The notes under the pieces: generated by a model
What the model was told of the DNA's origin: nothing
The model's input: the letters and a program-made list of their open reading frames with translations, nothing else
The model's database searches: none
NCBI RefSeq assembly: GCF_008831285.2
Contig: NC_045139.1
Coordinates: 35,747,706 to 35,811,705, forward strand
Length of the DNA stretch: 64,000 nucleotides
Source: Nymphaea colorata
Lineage: Eukaryota; Streptophyta; Magnoliopsida; Nymphaeales; Nymphaeaceae
Direction: 5' to 3'
Made by a program: the position numbers and the translations under genes
Part shown: positions 1 through 12,414 of the stretch, in pieces
Numbering within the stretch: position 1 is the first letter of the stretch
How the letters are laid out: each line of letters starts with the position of its first letter

Positions 1-1
1 G

Positions 2-88
2 ATTCTCTTGGCTTCTCGAGCCACGGATGAGTATCGCTTTGTCAAACACTTTTCTTCTTTTGTACAGTTGCTTCAGCGCCTACAATGA
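2..88 (+). CDS. possible 3' end of an upstream gene (28 codons)
   Basis: A frame open from the left edge ends in TGA at 86-88. It reads 28 codons of mixed, protein-like composition, ending FVQLLQRLQ. It could be the C-terminus of a gene lying mainly outside the window, with its 3' UTR following. A CAG at 65-67 preceded by a pyrimidine run could instead be a splice acceptor. I do not recognise the protein, and a frame this short could be chance. Confidence 0.18.
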   Translation: MLLASRATDEYRFVKHFSSFVQLLQRLQ

Positions 89-3000
89 GATTCTCATCTA
101 TAGCCCCACATGGCCTCACTAGTCATTAGGGAAAAAAGTAATTCAATGGACTAATAAATGCTTGTGCCATCTATCATAGGGTTGGGCATGAAGCCAGGTC
201 AAGCAAAGAATTGATGAGTTGTTTCAGCTTAGTGTTTACATAAATGTACCTGCTTTACCAGTTCGATCTTGTAAAAATTTAGGGTGTGCTTAAGTTTTTA
301 CATGTCTTGAAGGGTGGGAGTTTTAGCTTTTTTTTTTTTTTGGACGGGAAGATGAATTACTCTTCCTACTCACCCAACAAAAACTTAGGGTGTGTTTGTG
401 TGGGACTCTCAAATGTCATTTTGCATCCAAAACAGCATTTAAGACGTGTAGCTAGGCGTAGGCGCAAAGGTTTTAGCCTTGTCATCCAGACACACAAATC
501 AAAGTCACAAGAACTGGTTAAAAGACCAAGTTCTCATAAATCAATGTTGTTTGAAGGTATCTCAAAACAACTTTAGGGTCTTTTACACAAATAAAACATA
601 GCCACCCATGCTTCCATGTGCATGTTTGTGTGCATAAACATTGAAATAGTAACTATGCAACAATTACTTTATGTGAGGATATTTGTACCTAAACTTTGAG
701 CTTATAGATTCCTGAAGGTACTTTGCCAACTAAAAAAAAAAAAAGAGTAATGTGATTGGTTATTCTCTTGAAGATAAATTTGTGATTAGTTGTTATTTTG
801 AACTCAAATTGGACCTGCAAAGGGAATGAGTTTAAGGAACACACAGGATGACTGCAAATGGAAGACCTGACTTTGAAGGTCGTTTGATGCTAGACGGAAG
901 GCTTTTTACAAGAACAAGGCGTTTAACTCCTACGTTCCCACATCAAACAATGGATGCCAATAACATGAAAAGGTGTTTTTCGAGAATATGAGCACTTTTT
1001 AGGCATCAGAGGCGGCTCCTTGCCCTGGAACGCCTGGAATGAAATAGGACCTCTAGGGCAGGGTCTTCTGTCTAACAATCAAACCGCCGCTTCAACTTGG
1101 AGATAAATATTCTTGGGATTAGTCCGATCATATAGATTGCTTCTTAGCAAAGGTCTCTTCATTGCTTTGGCACCATATGAACGTCTTTTTCTTGTGACAG
1201 AAACAACTCCCAACTAATCAACTTTGCAATCAAGGAGATCTAAAATTTTGTCTCTTTTTTGAACTGTTTCTTCATATTTAATGAAAAGGACCCTTGATTT
1301 CTTCCGCAGGGAGAAGTTTACCATGTGAAAGAAGCCTTTGATGTGAGAGCATATGAAAGAGACAAACGGACACCCATGACCATTGTAAGAAACTAAGCAA
1401 TTGCAGATCTTCTTCTGTTTGTTTTCTTATGTATTTAACAGGAAAATCCAACTGTTTCTTTCTCATGGGAAAGAGGTCTTCCATATCAAGGGAGAGTTTT
1501 CCACATGATGAAAGCTGAAACGGAAACCCCTTTGGGAAACAAAAACTATTAATGCGGCTGCCATTTTCATTTCGGGAAAAGTTTCTTCCCAGTCAGCAAG
1601 CTGGAGATGGCTCGAAGTAGTCCAAACTGAGACCTTTTGATTATTTTAGTGCCAAACTAATAATGGGTAGGTATTTGTCTTTATCGTTGTACTTAACACT
1701 GTTCCATACGTTTTTAACCATTGAAGTTCACAAGCAAACAGAGCTACATTGCAACCAAATTACGGATTCAAACAGGTAAAACAGAAAGTCATGAATTTTA
1801 ATCCTAAATTCTAGCTCATTGGTAACTCAAATACTAACATAAAATCTGGTTTATTTTTTAAACATCCTTCAAAGAACTTCTGTTTGGACAAGTGGACCAA
1901 CAGAACTTTATTGAGAAACTCAACAGTATAAATTATGTATATATGTGGAGTTCTAAAGATACTAGATAAAGCAGTTTACCTTACCCCACAAAAAATAAAA
2001 GCCTTTAAAGAAGTCTGCTGCTGCCAATAAATACTTTCACATGAAGGGTAGAGAGGAACAAATCAACAGGTTTCCCTAATTTCATCCCTCTCTCACAGGC
2101 AGTTGATAAAACCATCCCTTAATACTTGCATTTAAGAGAAATCCTTTCTTGAGTGATGGTTAGCGTTTTAAGATGCTATATAGTCAAAAGACAGCATCAT
2201 TCAGCTTATGCCATTTGAGAAAAGAGGTGCATGTCATTGTTTTGACTCCACTTCTTGCTTTTTAAAAGTTCTTTTGTCATCTTTGAAGAAGAATAACTGT
2301 TTCTACTTGATAAATTCTACATCCAAATGAAGGAAAACTATATCTCACGAACTAATTTGGGATACCCAAGTGGCAAAGTGAGATGAATTAGCTGTAGGCA
2401 ATGAATGGCCCTTCAGATATGGGCAAATACAAAAACAGATGAATTCACTAAATTACCAACTTCTTGGAGTTGACAGTGCACCTTAGTCTGTCATACTCCA
2501 ACGCCCACAGAAAAGCAATATGATATACCCATTGTGGCAATCCAGCGCTGCAGAAATTAAAGCTTGCAGCTTGCCATGTTTCTGCTTTGGTACAAGATGG
2601 TGATCTGGTTGCACGGTCCACTTGGCCATCAGACCAAGGACTGCAGCGCCATTGATGGCGGTGGATCTCTGGCATGATCCCCAGGTCTTGTGGACCAACA
2701 TCTCGGATCATGCAAGTTCATGAGACTCAGGTGAGCTCAGTTCATGTTACCTTCTTCACGGGTCACTGTTCTTGCCCGGTGACCACAGTAGTCACAAGAA
2801 ACCTGCAGGAGCAGAATGCTGACCGTTTAAAGGGTGGGGACCCTGAAAATTGCGAGATCTCTTCATTGTCTTCATGTGTACTAATGGTTGCAAAGTTTTG
2901 TCCCACATGAAACTTGAGACTCATGCGGGTCAAGAGTTGAGGCCTGGTCCCCGTGCAATTTTCACTGGGAATTTTAACTGCCAGGTTTGCAGACACTCTT

Positions 3001-3882
3001 CGCTTCTCCTCTTGCGGTGAAGTTGGAAGGGAAGGTAGGAGAAAATTGATTTAAGCGTACTCACGAATATAAGACCATTTTCTAAAAGTGCTCGGTAATT
3101 CTGAATCCATCATGCCGACCAAAAAAAGGTTATGCCTTTGCTTTGTATGTACATATAAAATGCCTCAGCCTCTCTCACATAGCCCGAGAGATTGGATGGA
3201 CAGAGGATTGGATTTGAGCTCATATATATATACGGATGACTAAATATTTGAATCCGCAAATACCATAAAGCATCATTACATTAAGAGTTTCTTGATGGAA
3301 TTTTCTCGGAAATAGGATTCTCCATTCATCTTCTAAATCGCTAGAAGCAACTCCAGGGAATATTATGCTCCCTTTTTAGTGATTCAAAAATCAATGGTTG
3401 AAAAAGTATTGGGTTTTGCTTCGTGAGAACTTTTTTTTGCCTAAAATAATAAAGCTTCAGGCATATGCATTTCTATCATGCTCAATACGCCTACACTCGA
3501 TCATGTCGACAATAATAGAGACGGATACAGACCAATAAGCACCACTATCCTTTTCTCCAAATTGCACCCATGGCATCTTAATCTTGTAACTTTGTGAGAT
3601 GGTGAAGTTCACAATCCTTGAACACAGAAAGAATATTCAAAAATGAGAATTTTAAACAAATCGTCAGAATATAATCCAAAAGTTCGTTCAAGTCTTTTGA
3701 GTGTTTGGAGGTTAGATCTAGGCAACCCTATCCCTAAGACCAATGAGCAGCTTCGTGTACAAGCTCATAGACATGTAAACGATTAGAGGGGGGGAAATTG
3801 CTCAAAGCAGGCAATTCAACATCCACCAAGAAAACAGATAAACAACCACGAATTAGCAATCAAATGCACAACCGTTCTCCTT
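89..3882. other. intergenic spacer left of the methyltransferase gene
   Basis: No gene is supported here. The stretch at about 386-505 starts with a GGTGTGTTTGTGTGG type end and finishes with CATCCAGACACACAAA, a loose inverted arrangement typical of degraded miniature transposons. Short frames at 1278-1484 and 2448-2711 (minus) have no recognisable motif and overlap one another in other frames. The part next to 3882 is the presumed 3' UTR of the minus-strand methyltransferase gene. Confidence 0.5.
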
Positions 3883-6800
3883 CTATTCTTGTGGTACTTT
3901 CTGCAAAACTCTAAGTTTGGCACCTCTGCACCTTCTATTGAGCTTTTCCTCATCTGTAGATGGTGTTATGGGCCGCTTTGTGAGAATGGTCCCGAATTTT
4001 CCATCTATCTTCTGCTTACACCACTCTTCTTCACAATCATTCTTCTTCTTGACAGGTGAACCGCCTTCTTCCCTGTTTATAATATCAAGAAACGTCTGCT
4101 TCACAATTCTATCCTCCAAACTATGAAAGGAAATAACAGCCAGCCGACCACCATGAGCAAGACAGTCAAATGCAGCAAATAGAGCATCACGTAATGAGTT
4201 AAGCTCATCATTTACTGCTATCCTCAGTGCTTGGAAAACACGTGTTGCAGTCTTCATCCATCCCTGTCTCCCTGTATTGCAAATAATTCAAGGTCACTCT
4301 TTTCAAATGCCTTTTGTAAATGTACACAATTTTACGTGTGGTAGCCATAGCCTACCCAAATGATTAATTAGGGGTTTTATTTCTTTAAATTTTCACTATT
4401 ATATGGTGAATCTAGGTGGATATGCAATGCATGATAAAAGAAAAAATTCAATCAAATAGACATGCATACATGTAGGTGCATGCACACAAGCACGTTATGC
4501 AAATGTGATGCAAGATGCTTGTTATGCATCATGTGACACTGATACGCCATCCACAAATGTACCAGTTACAAAGACAACAGTTAATGAAACAACCAATGGG
4601 AATCAGAGGTAATATGTGGAATCTTGGATTTAGTACAGAGAGAAACACAAAGTAAAAGAACAAGTATAAGCCAATACCTGCTGGCCCTCCACAAGCACTT
4701 CGCACTAGATTTAGCAACTCATTTGTGGAATGCAATCCTCCACCTGTGCGAGCTTTCATAATCTTAGTTTGAATTTTACGCCAATTGCTCTCCTCCCCAT
4801 ATTCACGCAAAATTCGACCAACTTCAGCCTCCGGCCAAGAATTTAGGATATCTTCTGCTTTTAGACTTGCCTGTCACAGACCTGTCAATCAGTAAATAAG
4901 AGGGTCTCTGAAACATTCAGACTCTTACTATGGAGCAAAGAAGTCAAAAACATCAAAGATGATCAATACACTTTCTATGCATGTACAGGACATGCACATA
5001 TAGCAAAGACAAATAACTCCCTTTAAAGAACAATAAAATGCACAAGGTAGAAAAAGGAGCACATTTCCAGGCAGTCATGCACATGGGCAGAACACAGTAG
5101 TGCAAAAGCACCAGCAGCCACTATCAATATAAATAAAAAAGGTAAAACTGTATGCACCAGCAGCCAATATTAAAATAAACAAAAACACTAAAGCTGTAGG
5201 ATCCATAACAGAGAACGTTGGTAGATTTATGAGAACTGAAAGTGTACCAAGCATGTGATTACAGTCCAATGATTTGTATCTGATATTAGGAAACAGAAGC
5301 AAGTGAGATCTGCAAATGGTGAATCTTCCCAAGGGAAAATATTTGTCAGGCATTAAAATTTCCCTTAAGAAACAAATATGCTGCTCTTTCTACCCTTTGG
5401 ATTGGCTAAGAATGGGCAACCAGAAATTTCTATGGCTTTCATAGATTACTAAATGTTGAACATATATTGAAAAGGCCAAATGAAACGAGGAAGTTATTTT
5501 GACTCTGCACTAAAATTCAGAGAGTATAACATGAAAGGTCCTATAGGATACAGACGAAACTACGGTTGGAAGCAACATGACCTCATTGATGTTGACCAAC
5601 CAAGTTGATCAAGATCAAAAAGTCTAAAGAAGAAACTTTCTTCTATAAAAAAGAAAACAGGATAAAAAATAATGCATAATCTATTTATAAGCTAATAAAC
5701 AATAGCATTCTTAACATGCCTTTGACAACATTGCTCACAACCTCGAAACAAGAACCAGGGAACATGTGTAGATGCACAACAGCCCCATCAGTTATGTGAT
5801 GGAAATACTTCCACTTAGAGCAACTATCTCCAAATTTGAATTTGTAAGATGCTAAGACTAAGCAGGTTTTATACTGCACTGTCATTTAACCTATACAGAT
5901 TTTGAGCATAAATTAATTTTTACCTATCCAACGTGCAAGATAAATTAAACTCAGCATTTATTTTTACACTTGCAAGACGTTAAGCGGTTAAGGTAATAGA
6001 ACTCAAAATACTTAGAGCAAGAACCCTGCTTAGGATGCCAGATTCAAAAGGAACATGTTGCTTGCTAGTTGCTCTGGTCAAGAATCTGACTTTCCTAACA
6101 GGAAGAACATCTATCCCTCATGGACAATAAGCAGCCTAACATCAAGGAATTAGAACTCCTTGAAGCAATTATTATATGTAGGAAAAAAATACATATCACT
6201 GCTAAGGAGCAAGCAAATTACGTGACATTTCAACATTCAACCTTCACCAATCACCACTCTACCTTTTCAACAAACTCTCAAAGAGAGGCTCTTAAACATA
6301 GAATGTTAAGGTGAAACCATGAAAGTATAATTTAGGAAATTACCACTAGAAGTTGGAGTTTTAAAAGAATAAAAAGAGGGTCAATGGCAGTATTGACCCT
6401 CGCCAAACACCGCCAAGGTCGACCCAACCTTCGCCAAAAGGCATCTTGCAAAGGTTGCCGTTGACCTTAATCGAGGTAGCAAGGATCATGTTCAATGACC
6501 TTCACCAAACATCATTCAGCGAAGATCTCGCTGATGTACCAAGGGCTGCCATTGACTCCTCGCTGCATTAGTGAGGGTCAACAGTAGCCCACACTGCATC
6601 GCACACTGTCCAACAAGGATCACCATCAACCCTCATCGGATGGTATCCAGAAAGGGTTGTTGTGAACCCATATCAATGTAGCGAGCACGAGAGCTGCTGT
6701 CAACGCTCATTCGATGTGGTCTAGCAAGGACCAATCCTCGCTAGATTTCATCCAGCGAGAATCAATCTTGACTCTTGCTATCGCCCTCCTCCAGGAAGGG

Positions 6801-9521
6801 TCGATGTTGGCATGTGGTGAGGGTCACCGTTGATCCTCGTTGATGCAATGAGGGCCACTGTTGATGAGTGATAGCTACATCGAATGGAATCCAACGAGGG
6901 TCGAGGAAGGCTAGGATCAACAAGAACATCAACCCCTCACTGTTCTCCAGCTAGGGTTAGCAATCCCTCCTTGGATAGTATCCAAAGAGGGTTGCTATCA
7001 ACCCTCGCTGCGTCAGCTGGGGTCAAGAGAAATGAGAAGCCGACACCACTATTGAATTTTTTTCAAAATTTTACTTTGAGGGGTAAGTTTGTACTTTGCA
7101 AATTATCCCTCCATCTCAACGTTGACTAGAATATTGTGCTCAAGTAAAACCTAACCTACCTATCTCAAGGCTTCATTTGCACATTCCAACCGATAGAGGC
7201 ATCCACTCACATTTAGTACATAAACAACCAAAGCCGTCACGAGAAGCATAAAAGTGCAACAAATGGTCATATTGGAGATATGTGGTTAATAAACCAGAAA
7301 ACTTCTAAGCTTAAACAAAGGTGCACATCAAAGGAAACACACAGAAAAGAACGAGATTGGTTCTCACCAAAGGGTTCATACGCATGTCAAGTGGGCCATC
7401 ATTGAGCACACTGAATCCTCTTTCAGCATTGTTTACCTGCAAAAATTATACATCAATATCTTCCATGCTTAGACCTTATCCAATAAATGATGATTGGACG
7501 GCTGTTTTTTTGCGCAAAGATGAAATTAAAGATACGAACATCAAAACAAAGAACACTATAGTGCATCAAGCATTGAGTGGATGTGCAAAAGTAAAGAGAC
7601 TATGATCAATCAAATGGACATGATAACATGACCATGATATAGATGATGATTAAGGGCTGATAAATTAGAAATTATACAAAATATTTCCCTGTAGAACACA
7701 TCAAGACGTTGCAGTAGCAGGAAGATGCTCAAATTGTGCACAGTATAGATGTGAATCTTGTGTTCAGCTACAGTCGCTGACAAGCCCCAACATTGTCTCA
7801 GCTTCACATTGCTAATTAATGCACAAAACTAAGCTCTTGAACTGGACACATAAATCCAAAGCCCAGCAATGATAAGTTCATGAAACTATTGAAATGTAAC
7901 GGTACTGTTTCCATTGGAAAAGCTAACCTGCATAGAAGACATCCCTAAGTCCATTAAAATGCCATCAACTCCATCGGAAGAAATATTTGCATCAACTTGC
8001 CTAACAATCGATCTTATATCTCTGAAATTCCTGAGATATGTATATCTTTGTAGTGCCCGGTCTTTTCTTTCTGCTTCCACATTGTTAAGAATCAAATCAA
8101 GCTGCACATTAGCCATTTTATATGCCACAGGATCAATATCCAATCCAATAAAAATCTCCAACTCAGGATGAGCTCGAATTATCTGCAAAAGTAGGCAGAA
8201 GGGACCACCAATTTGGCAATTAATACGAAACAAAGAAATATTGAACACATACACAAAAAACCATACCAATTAACCAGTTTAAAGGCCAGTTGAAGAAGAA
8301 AATCGTAGAGATTTTGATGGCAAATTACAGTTCTGGCCTGTCCATTAATCCAGAAAAGTAAAACAGCTAGAAGCATACTTTGTACTCGTCCATTTCCTAA
8401 ACTGAGAAAGGTGCAATGTGATTGCATTAAATTGTGCAATTACGTTCCCCCAAATCAATTTTCAAGAACTTTCATTTAATCATATAGAAAACCTATATGA
8501 ATCTATACATAAAACTTAATCTATTCAATCAGATTTGGATATCCAAATAAGATCCCATAAGGAATGAGAATTTGACAAACCAAAGTCTGAAAAAAATTGT
8601 AATACTCAAAAATTCGTACACAAAAAAAGAAACCAATCCAAGCATAAATTATTACGCTGTCAATCACGTCGGCAACATTTTATGGTTAAAATTTTGAAAA
8701 CTTAAAAAATTGATCTGTGAATGTAACTGCGCACAAGAATTGAGCAATTACATTGCACTTGTTCCCTGCTGTCCTGAACTAGCACACTTTTTCGGACATA
8801 AAGTGGCGGATTTAAATCACCCGATGCCTTCTTTAAAATACTAATTTGGCAAGTGGAACTCGAAGTTCAAACACAGAGATGAACCAAAATAACCTTATTC
8901 ATTTCCCAAAAGCCTAAATTTTCTTCCGGAAAGACAACTCGATGGTATAAAACCTCCCAAAGAATCACAAACTATCTTATCCCAAGAACACAAACTCCAG
9001 AGGCTTCTCACGGCCCAACAAAATATCCAACACATTGATGGATGGAAATGAACTCAATTTGAATCCACCAAGTAGCTATCGACTAATAGAACAACTTAAA
9101 ATCCAGAAAACTAAGAAATCATAACAGAGAGAAGCAGAAACGGGGAGTAAGGAACAGCTATAAGGAAAAAAGTACGTACAGAAGAGGAGTGTCCCGCGGC
9201 ACCCATTGTGCAATCCACAAACGAGCGGAGAGGCCGGCCACGGCGGTCGAAGACGTCGAGGACCTCGCCGAGGAGGACAGGGACGTGGGTACCGTTGGAA
9301 AGGAAGTGCTCGATCTCCTCCTCATTGAACTCTCTGGTGGAGCGAGTCCGTCGTACGAGTGAGTCTGGGAGGGGGCGGGAGACGCTCCTCCTGGGAGAGC
9401 CCTTGGAGGAGGCATAGGTGGTGGTGGTGGCTCTGGCGGCAGCAGTGGTCGTGCGGAAGGTGAAGAGCTTCGTGTGAGAGAGAGCGAGGGGAGCAGCTCT
9501 CGGAATGAAGAGCCTCCCCAT
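3883..9521 (-). CDS. CMAL: organellar 16S rRNA m4C methyltransferase, RsmH/MraW family, five exons
   Basis: SAM-dependent N4-cytosine methyltransferase acting on small-subunit rRNA; the Arabidopsis relative (chloroplast MraW-like) acts in plastids. Reconstructed coding exons on the minus strand are 9521-9180, 8182-7928, 7436-7368, 4870-4678 and 4271-3883. They join in frame to 415 codons, close to the family length. The start at 9521 begins MGRLFIPRA, followed by a Ser/Thr/Arg/Ala-rich stretch fitting a transit peptide (about residues 1-60). Family motifs in order: [10 protein letters not shown] (about 79-88), [10 protein letters not shown] (103-112, SAM motif I), GLDIDP (127-132), [13 protein letters not shown] (187-199), [47 protein letters not shown] and the C-terminal TKRPITPS with LNRR. 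All introns start GT and end AG, and the intron between exons 3 and 4 carries a repeat block. The first exon is GC-rich, the others AT-rich. Plastid rather than mitochondrial location is inferred from the relative. Confidence 0.93.
6352..7115. repeat. GACCC/GGGTC-rich imperfect repeat block in a methyltransferase intron
   Basis: Inside the 2.5-kb intron between coding exons 3 and 4, a block of about 760 bases repeats short words such as GAGGGTC, GACCCTCGC and AGCGAGG in both orientations at irregular spacing. It is more GC-rich than the flanking intron. The pattern suggests a decayed tandem or palindromic satellite-like insertion or the body of a non-autonomous DNA element. No clear terminal repeats or target duplication were found. 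Confidence 0.55.
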
Positions 9522-12380
9522 GAGAGAGAGAGATTGGGGACGATGGAGCCCAAAGAGCCCGAACTTTTGCCAAAAAATCAAAACAGAACACTCTTTTTTA
9601 ATTTAAAGATAATCTTTTAAAGGCCACCGCCGCCAAATCCTTTTCCAAACCGAGAAAAAGTTAATTTCTAAACTATATTTCATGTACATGTTGAATTAAT
9701 AAGTGAGCCTTCTTTGTTTGTTTTTTATCTGAGAAACTTTTATTCCATATAAATAAATCTACAACTCCTTACGCAAACATAAGGTTTTCTTGTTGCAAAA
9801 TCATTAATAGCTTTTCCTTTATTTCAACTGCATTACGTGCCAAACATACATGATATGTCATGAAAATTGTTTTTTCAAGTGTTGTATTTTATTATAACAA
9901 GTATTTTTCGTTCATGTAGACATTTATTCATTCAATTATTTTCATTCTTGAAAAGAATTGGATCCATGGAGAACTTTCGATTCTTATCACAACATTCAAT
10001 TTAGATAAATACAAATGCACCATTTATTTTGGTCATTTTATTACATATTATGGCTTTTCTTAGAATTATAAATAAGCAAAACATTCTCATAAAGATCAAA
10101 CTAAGCAATTGAACAAGGAAAAAAACATTTAAAGGACACAATAATATAATTGAAGTTGAACTAACCTAAGATTTGGTTAGTGAAAGAGCCATCCTAATAT
10201 TTGAATAAAGTGTGATACTGGATTTTCACAAGGGCTTCCAAAATCAAAGGCCATTTACTCCGCATACTCATTAAAAAAGTAATCATATGTTCTTTCTTTT
10301 AATTTTGTTTTGCATGACTAACCATAAGGCGGCTATAGAAAATGTTGAGGCCTTTGATAAAAATCTTACCTCCGGTTCAATTCCTTTGGCTGAGAGGATT
10401 AATGAGATATAAGAAAATTGGGCTCAATTGTTAGTGTTGGTGTTGCATGATTGAGGTAGGCACTTGCTCAACTTTGTTTTTTTTTTTTTGGGATTAAAAA
10501 TAAGTAATTCACCTTTTAATTATATACTGAGAGATCTATTCAACACTTGGACATGGGGTCCCACACATATAGACGCGTGTGTAATAATTTATAAAAAAAG
10601 TTTTTACAGTGATTGGTTGTCCTTGTTTCTAACTTTTTTCGAACTAAAACTGAAACGGAGTGAGTTGAGATCCGCCAAACTAAGGACTCAAGCCCGAAAA
10701 TGGGTTGAGTAAGCATTATTAAGCAGTTTCATAAATTTCAAAGTATCATAACAACGGCATTGATCTTTGTTTGCACTTGTTTAGGAAATATTGTGTGTGG
10801 GCAGTGTCTAAAAAAGTGGAGGAAGATATTATAACAATGATAATTATATCATAACTGCAAATGCATGATCAGCCAGTCTCCTTAGAATCCAAAAAAAGAA
10901 AAACTGAAAGAATTTGATTATTTGTTGTCTTATACAATTAAAAATTCCACTTAATTTAGTGTCAACAAAAACATGTCGCATCAGACCCATGAATCTTCTA
11001 TACGAAGAAATCAAACTTACCTTAATCTTGCGTTTTTACAAGTTAACATTAAGAAACTGTTGCACATCCAACCGAAACAGATAACAAATGTCAAAATTGT
11101 ATGTCAATAGCTAAGAGGCCAGCAAAAAAAGCCATCTCTATTCCACTTCAAGAAAAGCCATCCCTATTCCACTTGCTCATAGGGTCCAGAGCTACTTTGG
11201 GACCTCGATAGTCCTACAATATATCTTTCAACATGAGAGTTGTGTATGTCACCATTTACAGTACAAATGAGCAGCAGCCACTGGAAGCAAACTAAAGCCG
11301 CATCATTAACATGACACTTAAACTGACCAGTTATGGAACAACAAAGATGCAAAAGATTGTCTGACCATTATGACGGCGGGGCATTGAGAGGAGTTTTTCC
11401 ATGTTGAACATGTTCCCAACGTCTGCATGACGCAACCAATAGTGAAAGAATATATATGAGAAACGTTACTTCTCTTATTTCAGTATAGGTAACTAGCATC
11501 ACTTACAATTATAATATTAATTTTCTGAGAATCTTTCTCAACTACTATGTTAATCTCAATAAAATCTTTCCATGTTGGCACTCGTAATACGGTTTACGAC
11601 ATTGACCTGCTAAAGAACAAAAGAGAACAATTCATAAGAACATTTCTAGTTGCAAATTTCAAGATGTGGAGGGATGAAAGCTATTTATCTATATTAACAC
11701 TTCTCAAAAACATAATCAAAACTTTAAAGGAGTAGTTTGATAGTAGGAACATTTTGTCAGTGTCTCATGAATCTATTTTAAAGTTTGAGACTGGTGGTTC
11801 ATTGGATACTAGAACTATTATTTTATAAACCTGCTCAAATTTTTGAGACAGATTCATGCGACACTCAAAATAATCTACCTCTAAAGTTCAACTTTCCTTT
11901 GTTTAGTTGATTAACTATATGTTGATTATGATGAACATCTCAAAATTAAACACAAACAACCAAAATAAATGACAATTTCAAACTAGAATGATCTTGGGTT
12001 TGTAAGATTTGTCCATGGAGAAACAATTCTCCGGAAATACAAGATTAAATGATGACATCGGTCCTATACATTATTGGGTCTATATTTAGGTCATGACTCA
12101 GATTCAGATTTAGTAATCAAATTGAATATGACTCATTGGTTTCACTAGTTTTGAGGCAAACCAAGTGTCGCCCCCATTGATATATTGGACCCCGAAGGGT
12201 TAAGATCTGAGTTCAATTTACCAGGAACTGATACGGCCATTAGTCCCGGTGCGAATGGGCTGACTCAGGCAACAAGATCTGGATCTGCATGGCCTTACTA
12301 AACCCGGACCTTGTGAAATATTTCATGTTGCCGATGGACTTCGGATCCATGTCTCAGTCTGACCCACCCATTCTTGCCTC
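9522..12380. other. divergent intergenic region between the methyltransferase and RPN6 genes
   Basis: This 2.9-kb AT-rich spacer separates divergently transcribed genes. Its left end (about 9522-9620) should hold the promoter and short leader of the minus-strand methyltransferase gene; the leader is CT-rich when read on the minus strand. The right end holds the RPN6 promoter. No coding frame with recognisable content and no clear mobile element was seen between them. Confidence 0.5.
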
Positions 12381-12392
12381 TACTATTTAAAG
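12381..12392 (+). promoter_or_regulatory. probable TATA element of RPN6
   Basis: TACTATTTAAAG precedes a pyrimidine-rich CTTTCTCTC stretch (about 12396-12425), a common plant core promoter layout. It lies just before the inferred leader exon of RPN6. The transcription start would be around 12415-12425; this is inferred from sequence alone. Confidence 0.45.
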
Positions 12393-12414
12393 CCTTCTCT
12401 TTCTCTCTCCCTTT

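Noticed and set aside
9158-9553. 131-codon minus frame overlapping the methyltransferase first exon
   Set aside because: Ser/Pro/Arg-rich alternative frame. Only the other frame gives [10 protein letters not shown] and splices in phase to exon 2.
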